Shown: positions 16,875-24,719 of the stretch, piece by piece
Layout: every line of letters starts with the position of its first letter
Numbering within the stretch: position 1 is the stretch's first letter
Origin: Deinococcus seoulensis
GTDB taxonomy: Bacteria; Deinococcota; Deinococci; Deinococcales; Deinococcaceae
DNA length: 64,000 bases
Assembly: GCF_014648115.1 (NCBI RefSeq)
Contig: NZ_BMQM01000015.1
Location: 36,362-100,361, forward strand
Reading direction: 5' to 3'
Program-made: the position numbers and the translations under genes
Notes under the pieces: model-generated
Told to the model about the DNA's origin: nothing
The model's database searches: none
Seen by the model: only the letters and a program-made list of their open reading frames with translations

Positions 16875-18347
16875 CTATCTCAGGCGGATCTTCTCCGGAA
16901 TGTCCCGGATGGTTGCCAGGTCAAGTTTCAGCAGGGGCCCGCCGTAAACCTGTGCGACGACCGTGTAGACGCCCCACAGGTCAAGTTCGACGGTGACCGT
17001 ATCCGTAACGAACGGGACATCCAGGTAGACCGGTACGGTGGTGGGATGGTTGTAGAACTGGACGCCCGGGGAGTGGCTGGAAGGAGGCCGCGTCACCTCG
17101 AGCCGGATGGTCGCTGCGTCGCCCTTGTGGTACGGCTGTACGCCCGTCACGTTCATGTTGAACCCGTCCTGCTGACTGGGGGCCGCCACAGTGTGTAAGG
17201 GATCAGCGTGCCAGATCTGGTCATTCAGAAACTGCTGTACCGCCGCCACCTGCACCGCAGTGATGTCGCGGGCGAGGACGGTCGTGGCGGAGGGGGTGCC
17301 TTCCGTACTCAGAATGTCACGCGCCAGTTGCAGGAGGCGCCGCTGCTCTTCGTTCAGGTACGGGAACAGTTGATGAAGGCTGTCAATGCCGTTCACGAGG
17401 GGACGTTGGTCGTAGATGGCCTGAATCTCCTTCCACAGCCGGGCAGGCACGGCCCGGTCGACGGCGCCGGTTGTTCCAGGCCGCCCCGGGCGCAGGGCGG
17501 CCGGCGCACTGTCCGGGATGGAAGGGTTCGCGTCCGGTTCAGGTCTCAGTTCCATCAGGGGATAAGAGGCAAGCTGCTGGTACTCGATGCGGCGGCCCGC
17601 CCCGGTGGCCGCCACCCGGTCGCAGATGTCGCGCCACAGCACTGTTCCAGGTGTCGTCATTGCCTCATCAATCACGTCGATGAGGGCACGGGTGAATTCG
17701 CCCACGAAGCGGTCTGAACCAGGGAGGGCACTTTCAACAGACGGCTGACTGTGAACAGCGGACTTGATGGTGAGGCAACGCGTTCCCGGCTTCCACGCAG
17801 GGGCCGGGCCGAGCATCGGAAGCTGCGTCAGGGCGGGCAGGGGGAGACGGCAGCAGTCCGTGATGATCACGGCCTCCCTGATCCGGGGGGCATTGTGAAC
17901 AATGTTCTGCAGGTGGTCGGTCACCAGCAGGCCCAGGTTGGAGAAGCCGTTCTGACTGGTGAAATCCGTCCAGATCAGGGCGGAGACGGGGGGGATAGCG
18001 TTCGTGATATCTCCCCCGTGCCCGGAGAGGTAGATGTAGAGCCGCTCGAACCCGTCGCGTCCCAGCCTGTTGACGGTGTCTCCAAGGATGCTGATGAGGG
18101 TGTCTCTCCCGACGGTACCGTTGCCCATCACCTGCGCAGGGGGGACGAGCGTCCGGCTCTGTGGTGGGGGCGTGGGGGGCGCGCTGGTGTCGTACAGGTA
18201 GGTGTACACGTTGTCCGGAGCCACCAGCCTGTGCCGGGTGAACATGTCGGCCATGTCCAGGCAGTCGTTCACGGCCCCCCGCAACGCTGTGACCCTGGCC
18301 GTGTCAGGGTAGGTGTTCAGGCCAATGAGGATGGCGGCGCTCTGCAT
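16875..18347 (-). CDS. caspase-like peptidase (C14 family), 490 aa
   Basis: The caspase fold occupies residues 1-260: SAAILIGLNTYPD, LRGAVNDCLDMADMFTRH, the catalytic His at 110 (LYIYLSGHGGDI) and the catalytic Cys in IITDCCR (165-166). The C-terminal 230 residues are not recognised; they include a beta-rich end (TVPVYLDVPFVTDTVTVELD) that may sense or bind a partner. No signal peptide, so it is cytoplasmic. Second gene of an operon, 15 bases behind an alpha/beta hydrolase gene, with its own AGGGAG site. Bacterial caspases often act in phage-triggered death systems; that role here is inference. Confidence 0.85.
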   Translation of the reverse strand: MQSAAILIGLNTYPDTARVTALRGAVNDCLDMADMFTRHRLVAPDNVYTYLYDTSAPPTPPPQSRTLVPPAQVMGNGTVGRDTLISILGDTVNRLGRDGFERLYIYLSGHGGDITNAIPPVSALIWTDFTSQNGFSNLGLLVTDHLQNIVHNAPRIREAVIITDCCRLPLPALTQLPMLGPAPAWKPGTRCLTIKSAVHSQPSVESALPGSDRFVGEFTRALIDVIDEAMTTPGTVLWRDICDRVAATGAGRRIEYQQLASYPLMELRPEPDANPSIPDSAPAALRPGRPGTTGAVDRAVPARLWKEIQAIYDQRPLVNGIDSLHQLFPYLNEEQRRLLQLARDILSTEGTPSATTVLARDITAVQVAAVQQFLNDQIWHADPLHTVAAPSQQDGFNMNVTGVQPYHKGDAATIRLEVTRPPSSHSPGVQFYNHPTTVPVYLDVPFVTDTVTVELDLWGVYTVVAQVYGGPLLKLDLATIRDIPEKIRLR

Positions 18348-18362
18348 CTCATGCTCCCTGGC

Positions 18363-19547
18363 TCAGATCCGGTCGAGGACATCCTGAGCGTCGTCGAACC
18401 CGCCGTGGGTCGTGCAGTTATGATCCGTATGAAGGGTCAGGAGCCCGGACCACTCCTGTCTGTGCTGGTCAGCGTAGTACGCCCACCCCATCACCTGGCC
18501 GGGGAGAGGGGACTCAAAGACGAAGTTTACGAGCTGCAGCAGCGAACCGGGGTAGAAGTTGACGCCGCCCCAGGTGATGCTGCGGTCACCCATCTCGACC
18601 TCGCTCTTCATGAGGTAGACCGGGAAGGGGAGTGCCACGTGGCGCCTCAGGGCCTGCTGGCAGGCGTTCAGGCCGTTGACGGTGAGTGCCGGGGCCAGGA
18701 AGGCCACCTTGAGCTTCCTGCGGTCCGTGAATCCTGCTGGCAGGGCGCGGATGAGTTCAGCAATGAGGATCGCGCCGGTGCTGTGGCCGACGAGCGTGAC
18801 CTCCTTGCTGACCGCGTGGAGCTGTTTGAAGAAGTCCATGAAATTGCCCGTGGCATGGGCCGCGGCGTCTTCTTTCATCTGCTGCCACGTCCTGGCGCCG
18901 ATCAGGCCGAGTCTGGAAGCGTTCAGGACTTCCTCTCTCACCATCGCCTCGAAGGAATAATCAGGCGGATTGCGGCCCCGCCTCGCCAGGATGGCCCGGG
19001 TGGCGTTCACAGCGACCGTCACGAGGGTGGCGGCGGCCGTGAACGACTTCTGTCCAGCCCTGGCGTCTTCCTCCAGCAGCAGGTCGTTGGCTTCGAGGTC
19101 CTGCTCACTCAGGGCTTCCTGTAATTCCCTCCGGTAGTACCGTTCCAGTGAAACGTCATCGTCAGGAAGCGCGGTCGCCCTCCAGCCCACCGCGCCACGC
19201 GCCGCACCGAAGAAGTTCATGATGGTCTTGACCACCTTGCCGAGCACGGAACCTTCAAGGATGCCCTTGAGCGCGTCCAGGAGTCCTGACTGCCACACCA
19301 CGTAGAGTTGAACCTCCGCTCGACCCGCGGGGTAGTGCACCCCACCACACCCGCTGAGCCTGCTGGCAATACGAAGACCCGTCGCCTGATCGATCAGGCC
19401 CCCGTGGAAGTGCACCAGAACCCGCCCGCTCCTGGCCGCACTGAGGATGTCCTGCTCAGTGACATGCGGGGCTGTTCCGGCGCACTGAATGGTGTTCCTG
19501 GCCTGAATGCTTCCGCGCTGCGTCGTGACGGTAAATGCAACGGACAT
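18363..19547 (-). CDS. alpha/beta hydrolase (lipase-like), 394 aa, partner of the caspase-like protein
   Basis: Oxyanion-hole motif VHFHGG at 45-50, nucleophile elbow GHSTG with Ser256, and a likely catalytic His381 near the C-terminus (TTHGGFDD). A long insertion of about 120 residues (90-215) separates the early strands and includes an amphipathic helical stretch (FTAAATLVTVAVNATRAILA) that might touch membranes. No signal peptide. A GGGAGGT site precedes ATG 19547. It could be a phospholipase or esterase effector activated or restrained by the adjacent caspase. I do not recognise this pair as a named system. Confidence 0.8.
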   Translation of the reverse strand: MSVAFTVTTQRGSIQARNTIQCAGTAPHVTEQDILSAARSGRVLVHFHGGLIDQATGLRIASRLSGCGGVHYPAGRAEVQLYVVWQSGLLDALKGILEGSVLGKVVKTIMNFFGAARGAVGWRATALPDDDVSLERYYRRELQEALSEQDLEANDLLLEEDARAGQKSFTAAATLVTVAVNATRAILARRGRNPPDYSFEAMVREEVLNASRLGLIGARTWQQMKEDAAAHATGNFMDFFKQLHAVSKEVTLVGHSTGAILIAELIRALPAGFTDRRKLKVAFLAPALTVNGLNACQQALRRHVALPFPVYLMKSEVEMGDRSITWGGVNFYPGSLLQLVNFVFESPLPGQVMGWAYYADQHRQEWSGLLTLHTDHNCTTHGGFDDAQDVLDRI

Positions 19548-19612
19548 ACGACCTCCCTGTGAACTGGGTATGGGGTCACTTTAATTCACCCGCGCGGCGG
19601 CTAGGAAGTGGG

Positions 19613-19990
19613 CAGGCATCATGCCTGCAGCAGATGGGCGGCCGCGCGGCGCAGGTGGGCGTCCGGCTTGAGCACCACCTGTCTCCACCTGCCCCATCCA
19701 GCGGGTAGACGCGCAGGACATCGAAGCGGCCCTCTGATACTGACTCCGATTGAATGGGCTGCAAAGCCCGTTCAATTCGAGCGGATGCGAGTGGGAGAGA
19801 AACGCCCCTCCGGACGTGGAGCCGGCAATCCGGTGATGTTCCGGATTGTTGGCGAAACAAACGGAATCCGTATGTGGGTCCTGCGTGCCGTTCCCGGGGG
19901 CCAGCCCGACCGAGGTGTAGGTGATCCGGGAGACCCGGTGTCCGGAGACCTGCGCGGGCATCGTGCGGCCTCAAGTGCTGAGTATGATTC
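19613..19990 (+). pseudogene. decayed DUF7007 gene copy interrupted by SNR1 copy E
   Basis: The two outer parts align with the intact gene at 16115-16444. GGACATCGAAGCGGCCCTCTG is followed in the intact gene by TGCGTACTTCGTGCC but here by the 136-bp repeat, after which GCGTGCCGTTCCCGGGGGCC resumes. The end GGGCATCGTGCGG, then AAGTGCTGAG, also matches. The frame is broken by several changes as well as by the insertion. Confidence 0.8.
19738..19873. repeat. SNR1 dispersed repeat, copy E, inserted in a gene copy
   Basis: 136 bp from ATACTGACTCCGATTGAATG to CGGAATCCGTAT. The intact relative at 16115 gives the empty site, so the exact outer limits of the element can be read. A target duplication is not clear: flanks CCCTCTG and GTGGGTCC compare with CCCTCTGTGCGTAC in the intact gene. 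Confidence 0.88.
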
Positions 19991-19995
19991 CGCTC

Positions 19996-20130
19996 ATACG
20001 GACTCCGATTGAATGGGCTGCAAAGCCCGTTCAATCCGAGCGAAGCGAGTGAGAGCAGGGCGGGTTCCGGACGTGGAGCCGGCAGGGGCGGTGAAGTTCC
20101 GGATTGTTGGCGAAACAAACGGAATCCGTA
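19996..20130. repeat. SNR1 dispersed repeat, copy F
   Basis: 135 bp, same orientation as copy E and only 122 bases from it, lying between the DUF7007 pseudogene end and P-site 5. In the other copy of this segment DUF7007 is followed directly by P-site 4, so this is a second insertion. A decayed half-copy may lie at 20206-20252. Confidence 0.85.
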
Positions 20131-20139
20131 CCAGATGAT

Positions 20140-20165
20140 AAACCAGCAAACCGTTTTACTGGTTT
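20140..20165. promoter_or_regulatory. P-site 5
   Basis: AAACCAGCAAACCGTTTTAC followed by TGGTTT, a near-perfect palindrome. It is the left border of the second GC-rich element, as P-site 2 is for the first. Confidence 0.65.
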
Positions 20166-20248
20166 GCCGTTAACACGGAGACCGGTGGAGTTGGCTCCTG
20201 CTGTCTCCGCTCTGATTGAACGACTGACAAAGCCATTCAAACGGAGTT

Positions 20249-20950
20249 CGTGTGCGTGGTGCGGAATACGGTGCGCAACACATCATGGAGGGGGCGGGTG
20301 TGCGCCCGCCGGGCGCGGCCCTCCATGTGCATCCCCTGCGGGGACCAGGCCCCCAGGGCAGCGGCGTTCCTCACGTCACGCCGCGGGGGGCCTTTTCACA
20401 TTCCGGTCCCTGGCGTCGTCTGGAAGGCAGGGGGCGCAGGGCGTGGCGGTGCAGGGCGCAACCCATCTGTTGTTCGCCCTGACGGGCGACGTGGCGCGGC
20501 CACCCCCGGCCCTGCGGGGCCGGGGTTCGGCCCAAACGGCGGGCCGAAGGAAGAGGCGCGGCCTCTGGCCGCCCGCTGCTGGTTTCCGCCGTTCCCTGCG
20601 GTCACGGCGGCGGGCCGCGCCCGTCGCCCGCTTGAAGCGGTTCGGCGCGGGAGCCGAGCGCGGCCGGGTACGGACCCATCCCCCCCGCCCCCTGCCCTGG
20701 GCAGGGGGAGCGTTCCCCCCCCGCCCCCAGAGGGGAGCGGGGAAACGCAGGCGTTCGTCCGGAAGGGCACCGGACTCAGGCGCGCGTTTCCCGCGCGACA
20801 GGGTAGGGGCGCCCCAGACGGCAACCCGCCACCGATGGGGGAGGCTGGGAAGCGCCCCCCCCATCGCCGGGAGTTGCCTCGGGCCTGGAGGTGGAAGGGC
20901 GGCCCTGGACATCCGCGGGTGAGGGGGAAGGGACGCCGGAGGCGGTGGAG
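20249..20950. repeat. GC-rich structured element, copy 2
   Basis: About 700 bp, homologous to 10814-11490, with an extra block of about 35 bp near 20690-20725. The CATGGAGGG/CCCTCCATG stem keeps both arms although the loop differs in length and sequence. The terminator-like stem GGCCCCC/GGGGGCC plus TTTT (20348-20396) is also kept. Conservation of paired arms around variable loops points to selection on structure. Confidence 0.75.
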
Positions 20951-21008
20951 TGCGCTCCCAGGGGCGCGGCGCGGGGCGCGTGAGTCTGGGCATACGTCGG
21001 GAATGCGG

Positions 21009-21068
21009 TTTACCAGTAAAACAGCTTACTGGTTTTCTGTTGACAAACGAATCAGTGTAAAGTATACT
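21009..21068 (+). promoter_or_regulatory. P-site 6 and sigma-70 promoter of the ArdC-like gene
   Basis: TTTACCAGTAAAACAGCTTA plus CTGG (21009-21036), then TTGACA at 21040-21045, a 17-bp spacer and TATACT at 21063-21068. From the palindrome to the -10 box it is almost identical to 11534-11594. The transcribed leader keeps GGAGGCACCTTCCACACCCGC before an AAGGAG site for ATG 21121. Confidence 0.85.
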
Positions 21069-21120
21069 TGTAGGCGTAGGGAGGCACCTTCCACACCCGC
21101 CCCCCTCTCAAGGAGCGCCC

Positions 21121-22038
21121 ATGACGTACAAGAAGCCCAGCACGCCCGAGGAACGCGAAGCCGCCCGCGCCGCTTCCCAGGAGATCACCCAGGACCTGAT
21201 CAAGCGCATCGATACGCGCGTCAAGCGGCTGTCCGAACAGCTGGGAGCGGGGGCCAGCGCGGAGCTGCTGACCTTCATGCGCTTTTCTGCCCGCTTCCAC
21301 ACGTACAGCCTGAACAATCAGCTGCTGATCTGGATGCAGGCCCCCGAAGCGGCCCACGTGGCCGGGTTCCATGCGTGGAAGGACTTAGGCCGCAAGGTCA
21401 GGAAGGGCGCGAAGGCCGTGCGGGTGCTGGCCCCGCTCGTGGTCCCTGACCGCGAGGCGCCGCCCCTGCTCAGCGGCAAGCCCGCGCAGAAGGTGGTGGG
21501 CTTCAAGTACATGAGCGTGTTTGCCGATTACGACACCGAAGGCGACCCCATCCCGACCTGTTCCGCATGGGTGGTGCAGGGCGGCGACGAGGGCACGCGC
21601 GACCTCCTGCGCGCCCTGTCGGGCGCCGCCCCCGTGCCGGTCGAGTGGCAGGACGGCGAAGGCCGCGGAGCGCACGGCTGGACAGACGGCGGGCGGATCG
21701 TGCTCAACCGCGCCAAGTGCGCCCTGGAGCCCGCGCACGCCGTCCGCGTGTTCTTCCATGAGTGGGCGCACGTCGAGCTGCACTTTCAGGGCCAGGGGAA
21801 ACGCCCCGAGGAGCTGCCCGACCGGGCCACGCGGGAACTGGAGGCCGACGCCTGCGCGTACGTGCTGTCGAGTTTCTACGGCATCGAGGCGGCCGCCCAG
21901 GTCAGCGACTACATCACCGGTTGGGGCGGGGACGCGCAGAAGCTGCAGGGCAGCCTGACCCGCATTCAGCGCGCGGTGTCTCACATCCTGGGCACGCTGG
22001 AGCAGCGCGCCCAGGCGCTCCCGCAGGCCGCCGCCTGA
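21121..22038 (+). CDS. ArdC-like anti-restriction protein (ssDNA-binding domain plus zincin)
   Basis: 305 residues. The N-terminal half fits the ArdC ssDNA-binding domain (FMRFSARFHTYSLNNQLLIW, AGFHAWKDLGRKVRKGAKAV). The C-terminal half is a zincin-like metallopeptidase with HEWAH (213-217) and a downstream Glu in RELEADACAYV. ArdC proteins protect incoming plasmid DNA from restriction and are typical of early-expressed plasmid genes. It shares promoter, operator and upstream GC-rich element with the ParB-like gene, so the two are probably co-regulated. Confidence 0.88.
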   Translation: MTYKKPSTPEEREAARAASQEITQDLIKRIDTRVKRLSEQLGAGASAELLTFMRFSARFHTYSLNNQLLIWMQAPEAAHVAGFHAWKDLGRKVRKGAKAVRVLAPLVVPDREAPPLLSGKPAQKVVGFKYMSVFADYDTEGDPIPTCSAWVVQGGDEGTRDLLRALSGAAPVPVEWQDGEGRGAHGWTDGGRIVLNRAKCALEPAHAVRVFFHEWAHVELHFQGQGKRPEELPDRATRELEADACAYVLSSFYGIEAAAQVSDYITGWGGDAQKLQGSLTRIQRAVSHILGTLEQRAQALPQAAA

Positions 22039-22092
22039 CCCGCAGCGGGCGGCCCCCCAGGGGGGGCCGCCCCATCCGAAGGAGGACAGGCG

Positions 22093-22278
22093 ATGTACAG
22101 CGCAGATGAGTACTACGAGGACAGCATCACGAGCGGCCCCGATCTGGAGGACCTGCACGGCCTGGACTGGGGGGCGAACGAGTCCGCGCGGGAGCTGGAC
22201 GAGGAGCCCCTGGGCGAGGCAGGCCCGGCGGCAGAGGAGAGCGAGCCCGGAAGCCCAGAGGATGGCCTGCCATTCTGA
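22093..22278 (+). CDS. small acidic protein, 61 aa
   Basis: Preceded by AAGGAGG at proper spacing and lying 54 bases after the ArdC-like gene, so likely co-transcribed. The product is strongly acidic (YYEDSITSGPDLEDLHGLDW, AEESEPGSPEDGLPF) without recognisable domains. Small acidic proteins near anti-restriction genes can be DNA mimics, which is speculation here. Confidence 0.6.
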   Translation: MYSADEYYEDSITSGPDLEDLHGLDWGANESARELDEEPLGEAGPAAEESEPGSPEDGLPF

Positions 22279-22346
22279 CCCCGTGACCGCGCCCGAGTGG
22301 CGCGGTGTTGCTGTCCTGCGTGTCCTCAGATCATCTAAAAAACGGT

Positions 22347-22402
22347 AAACCGCTAAAACGTTTTACTGGTTTTTTGACATAATAATCAGTGAAAGATATA
22401 CT
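22347..22402 (+). promoter_or_regulatory. P-site 7 and a third sigma-70 promoter
   Basis: AAACCGCTAAAACGTTTTAC plus TGGTTTT, then TTGACA at 22374-22379, a 17-bp spacer and TATACT at 22397-22402. The spacer keeps AATCAGTG found in the other two promoters. No gene begins in the expected leader distance. Transcription would run antisense through the remnants at 22475-22700 towards the GIY-YIG pair at 22753. Confidence 0.75.
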
Positions 22403-22474
22403 TGTAGGTTCATCCCGGATTCCGGGGAGCTGAGGTCAGAAGTAGATTCAACGTCGCTGCTCAGCAGGGCGAGC

Positions 22475-22652
22475 TCAGGGGTTGAAGTTGGGTATGAGCA
22501 CGTCACTGGTAAACACGCTGACCAGGCCCTCCCAGACGCTGAGACCCTGTTTCTGCAACGTGGAGACGTAGCTCCTGATCCGAGCGCTTCCCTGCGGGGG
22601 CTGCGTGACGATGAGGTCGAGGATGTTGCTGATCAGGCTGCTGGCCTTGATC
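22475..22652 (-). pseudogene. C-terminal remnant of a probable transposase
   Basis: A minus-strand frame without a start reads [52 protein letters not shown] then stop. The style is that of transposase C-termini, but the IS family is not certain. It abuts the truncated DUF6884 gene at about 22652, so the junction looks like an insertion followed by deletion. Confidence 0.45.
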
Positions 22653-22700
22653 CGCCCAGATCTTCTTCGCCCTGCACGGCACCACCACCAGTGTTCGCAT
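22653..22700 (-). pseudogene. N-terminal remnant of a DUF6884 gene
   Basis: [16 protein letters not shown] from ATG 22700 matches the start of the intact gene at 58527-58973 ([16 protein letters not shown]), then homology ends abruptly. The divergent promoter region with the palindrome GGTCA-GTT-TGACC (22706-22718) is also conserved. Confidence 0.8.
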
Positions 22701-22752
22701 GTTCCGGTCAGTTTGACCCGCGTTCTGCTCCGTCACCACCTACCATGACCTG

Positions 22753-23205
22753 GTGTCCGACGACCACGACCGGAAACGGGCCCTGCTCCTCGAGTGGCTC
22801 ACCACCCATGACGCCCACCGCGTCGCCCTGCACGACGGCGGCAAGGTCGAGTCGGTGCGGATCTTGATGCGCCTGCGCGCCGCCCTGCCCAATCCCGAGG
22901 AGAGTGTCTACATCCTCGTCCGCCGGGACGCGCCCACGATGCCGATCTACGTCGGCCGCGCCGCTCAGCCCGTGAGCCGCTGGAAGGGTCACCTGCGGAG
23001 CCTGCTGGAGTCCACGTCCCGCGCGGACGCCTGGCGTGCCCACTTCCAGCACGATCTCGACCTGTACGTCGTGCCCGTCACGGCCATGCAGGGGCCGCCC
23101 ATCCCCGGCTTCCCGGTCACGGTCGGTGCCGTGGAAGCGCAGCTGATCAGTCTGGCGCAGGACACCAGTCCGGCGCTGCTCAACCGTGAAGGAGTCCGGC
23201 GATGA
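22753..23205 (+). CDS. GIY-YIG-like nuclease-fold protein 1 (copy A)
   Basis: 150 residues from GTG 22753. The segment VYILVRRDAPTMPIYVGRAA followed by QPVSRWKGHLRSLL matches the GIY-YIG core (two strands with Y-I-L and Y-V-G, then a helix with Arg). A similar start is kept in copy B, where TACCAT also precedes the GTG by 6 bases (leaderless). Overlaps the next gene by ATGA (23202-23205). The second copy (58022-58474) is about 90 percent identical. Substrate unknown; endonuclease activity is inferred from the fold only. Confidence 0.65.
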   Translation: MSDDHDRKRALLLEWLTTHDAHRVALHDGGKVESVRILMRLRAALPNPEESVYILVRRDAPTMPIYVGRAAQPVSRWKGHLRSLLESTSRADAWRAHFQHDLDLYVVPVTAMQGPPIPGFPVTVGAVEAQLISLAQDTSPALLNREGVRR

Positions 23206-23831
23206 TTCACCTGCCCGAGTGGCTGGCCCAGCAGGAGCAGCACCTGACCCCGCTCTTCGAGACGGCTGGGGACGGCCTGAGCGTGAACACGCACCTGCGC
23301 GGCAAGGAGAAGAATCGGCTGACCCTGACCCGTCACCCCAGCTTCGACGCAGCGATGATCGGGATGGTCACGGCGGGACTGGCGGAGGAGGACTGGCAGG
23401 GCTTCCTGTACGTCATGCACACCGGGGAAGGGAACGACCTGACGCCCCGGTACATCGGCAAGGCGGAGAAGAAGGGCATCACGAATCCGGTGAGTGCCAA
23501 CCTCATCCGGATCGCCTCGAACCACGACAAGTTCGGGCGCTGGGGGTACAACAAGGCGTACCACGTCGGGGAACTCAGTCACGCCGTGCTCGGGGAGGCG
23601 TTCAGGCCGGGGCGCGCCCCGGGGAAGTACCACCGCTGGGCGGCGGCGCTGTTCGAGACGCTGGAGCCCCCGAAGCTGCAGCTGCCGGTGTCGATGTCAC
23701 TGATTCCTTGGTGGGACGGCCTGCGGGGACCGTCGGGGATGATCGGGAGTCTGGCGGCGGTGGAGTACGAGTTGATTGCCCTGGCCGCCGCGGCCTACCC
23801 GGAGGCGCTCCTCAACGTCCAGGGAAGGTAA
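23202..23831 (+). CDS. GIY-YIG-like protein 2 (copy A, intact)
   Basis: 209 residues. Again a GIY-YIG-like core: GFLYVMHTGEGNDLTPRYIG, KAEKKGITNPVSANLIRIAS. A basic/aromatic middle part (DKFGRWGYNKAYHVGELSHA) and a C-terminal helix rich in Ala/Glu (AVEYELIALAAAAYPEALLN) follow; the latter resembles the end of protein 1 (AVEAQLISLAQDTSPALLN). The pair may have arisen by duplication and act as a heterodimer. Copy B of this gene is broken by an IS at 56469. Confidence 0.65.
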   Translation: MIHLPEWLAQQEQHLTPLFETAGDGLSVNTHLRGKEKNRLTLTRHPSFDAAMIGMVTAGLAEEDWQGFLYVMHTGEGNDLTPRYIGKAEKKGITNPVSANLIRIASNHDKFGRWGYNKAYHVGELSHAVLGEAFRPGRAPGKYHRWAAALFETLEPPKLQLPVSMSLIPWWDGLRGPSGMIGSLAAVEYELIALAAAAYPEALLNVQGR

Positions 23832-23921
23832 TGTGCTTGGTGCGATTGTGCCCTTCGGAATCCTGTGTACAAGAGTGTATATGAGGTAGGTGTGATCAGA
23901 ACCAGCCTATCCAGATCTGAC

Positions 23922-24048
23922 TAAGTACACTGCGTTTATCTTGTAGATAAACCGCGCGGAGCGCGTAGCAGAGGAAGTACGTTGAAGCGGGAATGGAGAG
24001 GTTCCGGCGCCTTCCCGGAATCTCGCAATGTTAGCTTCGATGTACTTA
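23922..24048 (+). repeat. SNR2 dispersed repeat, copy 4
   Basis: 127 bp with the same ends as copies 2 and 3. One arm of the large hairpin carries GAGGTTCCGG instead of GAGATTCCGG. No gene could be supported between 24049 and 24425. Confidence 0.85.
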
Positions 24049-24425
24049 ACAAGCAAAGTGACCTCCGCGTTCCAGCTCGACCAGAGCATGCGCAGTGGTC
24101 GCCAGGGCTCATGCAAGTGCAGTACGGAGGCCGACCCTGAGTCTCCGGACAAACCAGACATGCTGTTGCGTCAAAGCAGCCAGCGCAGCCAGGGAGCGCA
24201 ACATAAGGATTGGTCAGGCAATTCGCCCATCCTGGATAAGGGGGGGGAGAAACAGATTGATCCTGCAGGACTGAAAGCCGTCATTCGGGCGCGGCAAGCA
24301 GTGACCAGGCGTGGTGCCGGTAGCCCTGCGCACAGGCTACCCGGTGCGCCCTTGATCATGGTCTCGATGTTTTCCTCGTGGTCATCGCTGCGTGCGCCGT
24401 GTCCCGCCGTACGGTAGCGTGCGGC

Positions 24426-24719
24426 ATGCCCACCGAAGACGCCCCTGATGACCTGATGCTGCACCCGTCGTTCGTCACCGTGGACGGCCTCGAAGGCCAC
24501 CTCGCCCGCGTGGAACTCCCGGACGGCACCACCGAGGACTGGCCCCTGGCCAGTCTGCCCCCCGGCGTCAGGGAAGGCGACGTGATCCGCCTGACCGTCC
24601 ACGGCGGCGACCTCGAAGCGGAGATCGACCATGCCCAGACCCGCGACCGCCTCACGGCCGCGCAGGCGGGCATGGACGCCCTGAACGCCGGGGCACCCAC
24701 CGGCGACGTGGAGCTGTGA
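24426..24719 (+). CDS. DUF3006 domain protein
   Basis: 97 residues: VTVDGLEGHLARVELPDGTT, LASLPPGVREGDVIRLTV, a one-domain DUF3006 protein of beta-barrel type. In many bacteria such genes precede a ComEC-like MBL protein. Here the stop overlaps the GTG start of that gene (24716-24719), so the two are translationally coupled. ATG 24426 was chosen because homology begins there and TAGCGT lies 5 bases upstream. Molecular role unknown. Confidence 0.8.
   Translation: MPTEDAPDDLMLHPSFVTVDGLEGHLARVELPDGTTEDWPLASLPPGVREGDVIRLTVHGGDLEAEIDHAQTRDRLTAAQAGMDALNAGAPTGDVEL

Noticed and set aside
16875..19547. Gasdermin system
   Set aside because: The caspase partner has hydrolase motifs (HGG, GHSTG) and is much too large for a bacterial gasdermin.
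19613..20130. Assembly duplication as the reason for the second DUF7007 copy
   Set aside because: The copies differ by many substitutions and by the repeat insertions, so they are old paralogous segments.
7887..24048. CRISPR array made of the dispersed repeats
   Set aside because: Copies are far apart, 127-140 bp long and not separated by uniform spacers; no cas genes are present.
24049..24425. Open frames between SNR2 copy 4 and the DUF3006 gene
   Set aside because: They start inside the repeat or lie antisense to DUF3006, lack ribosome binding sites and show no protein-like pattern.
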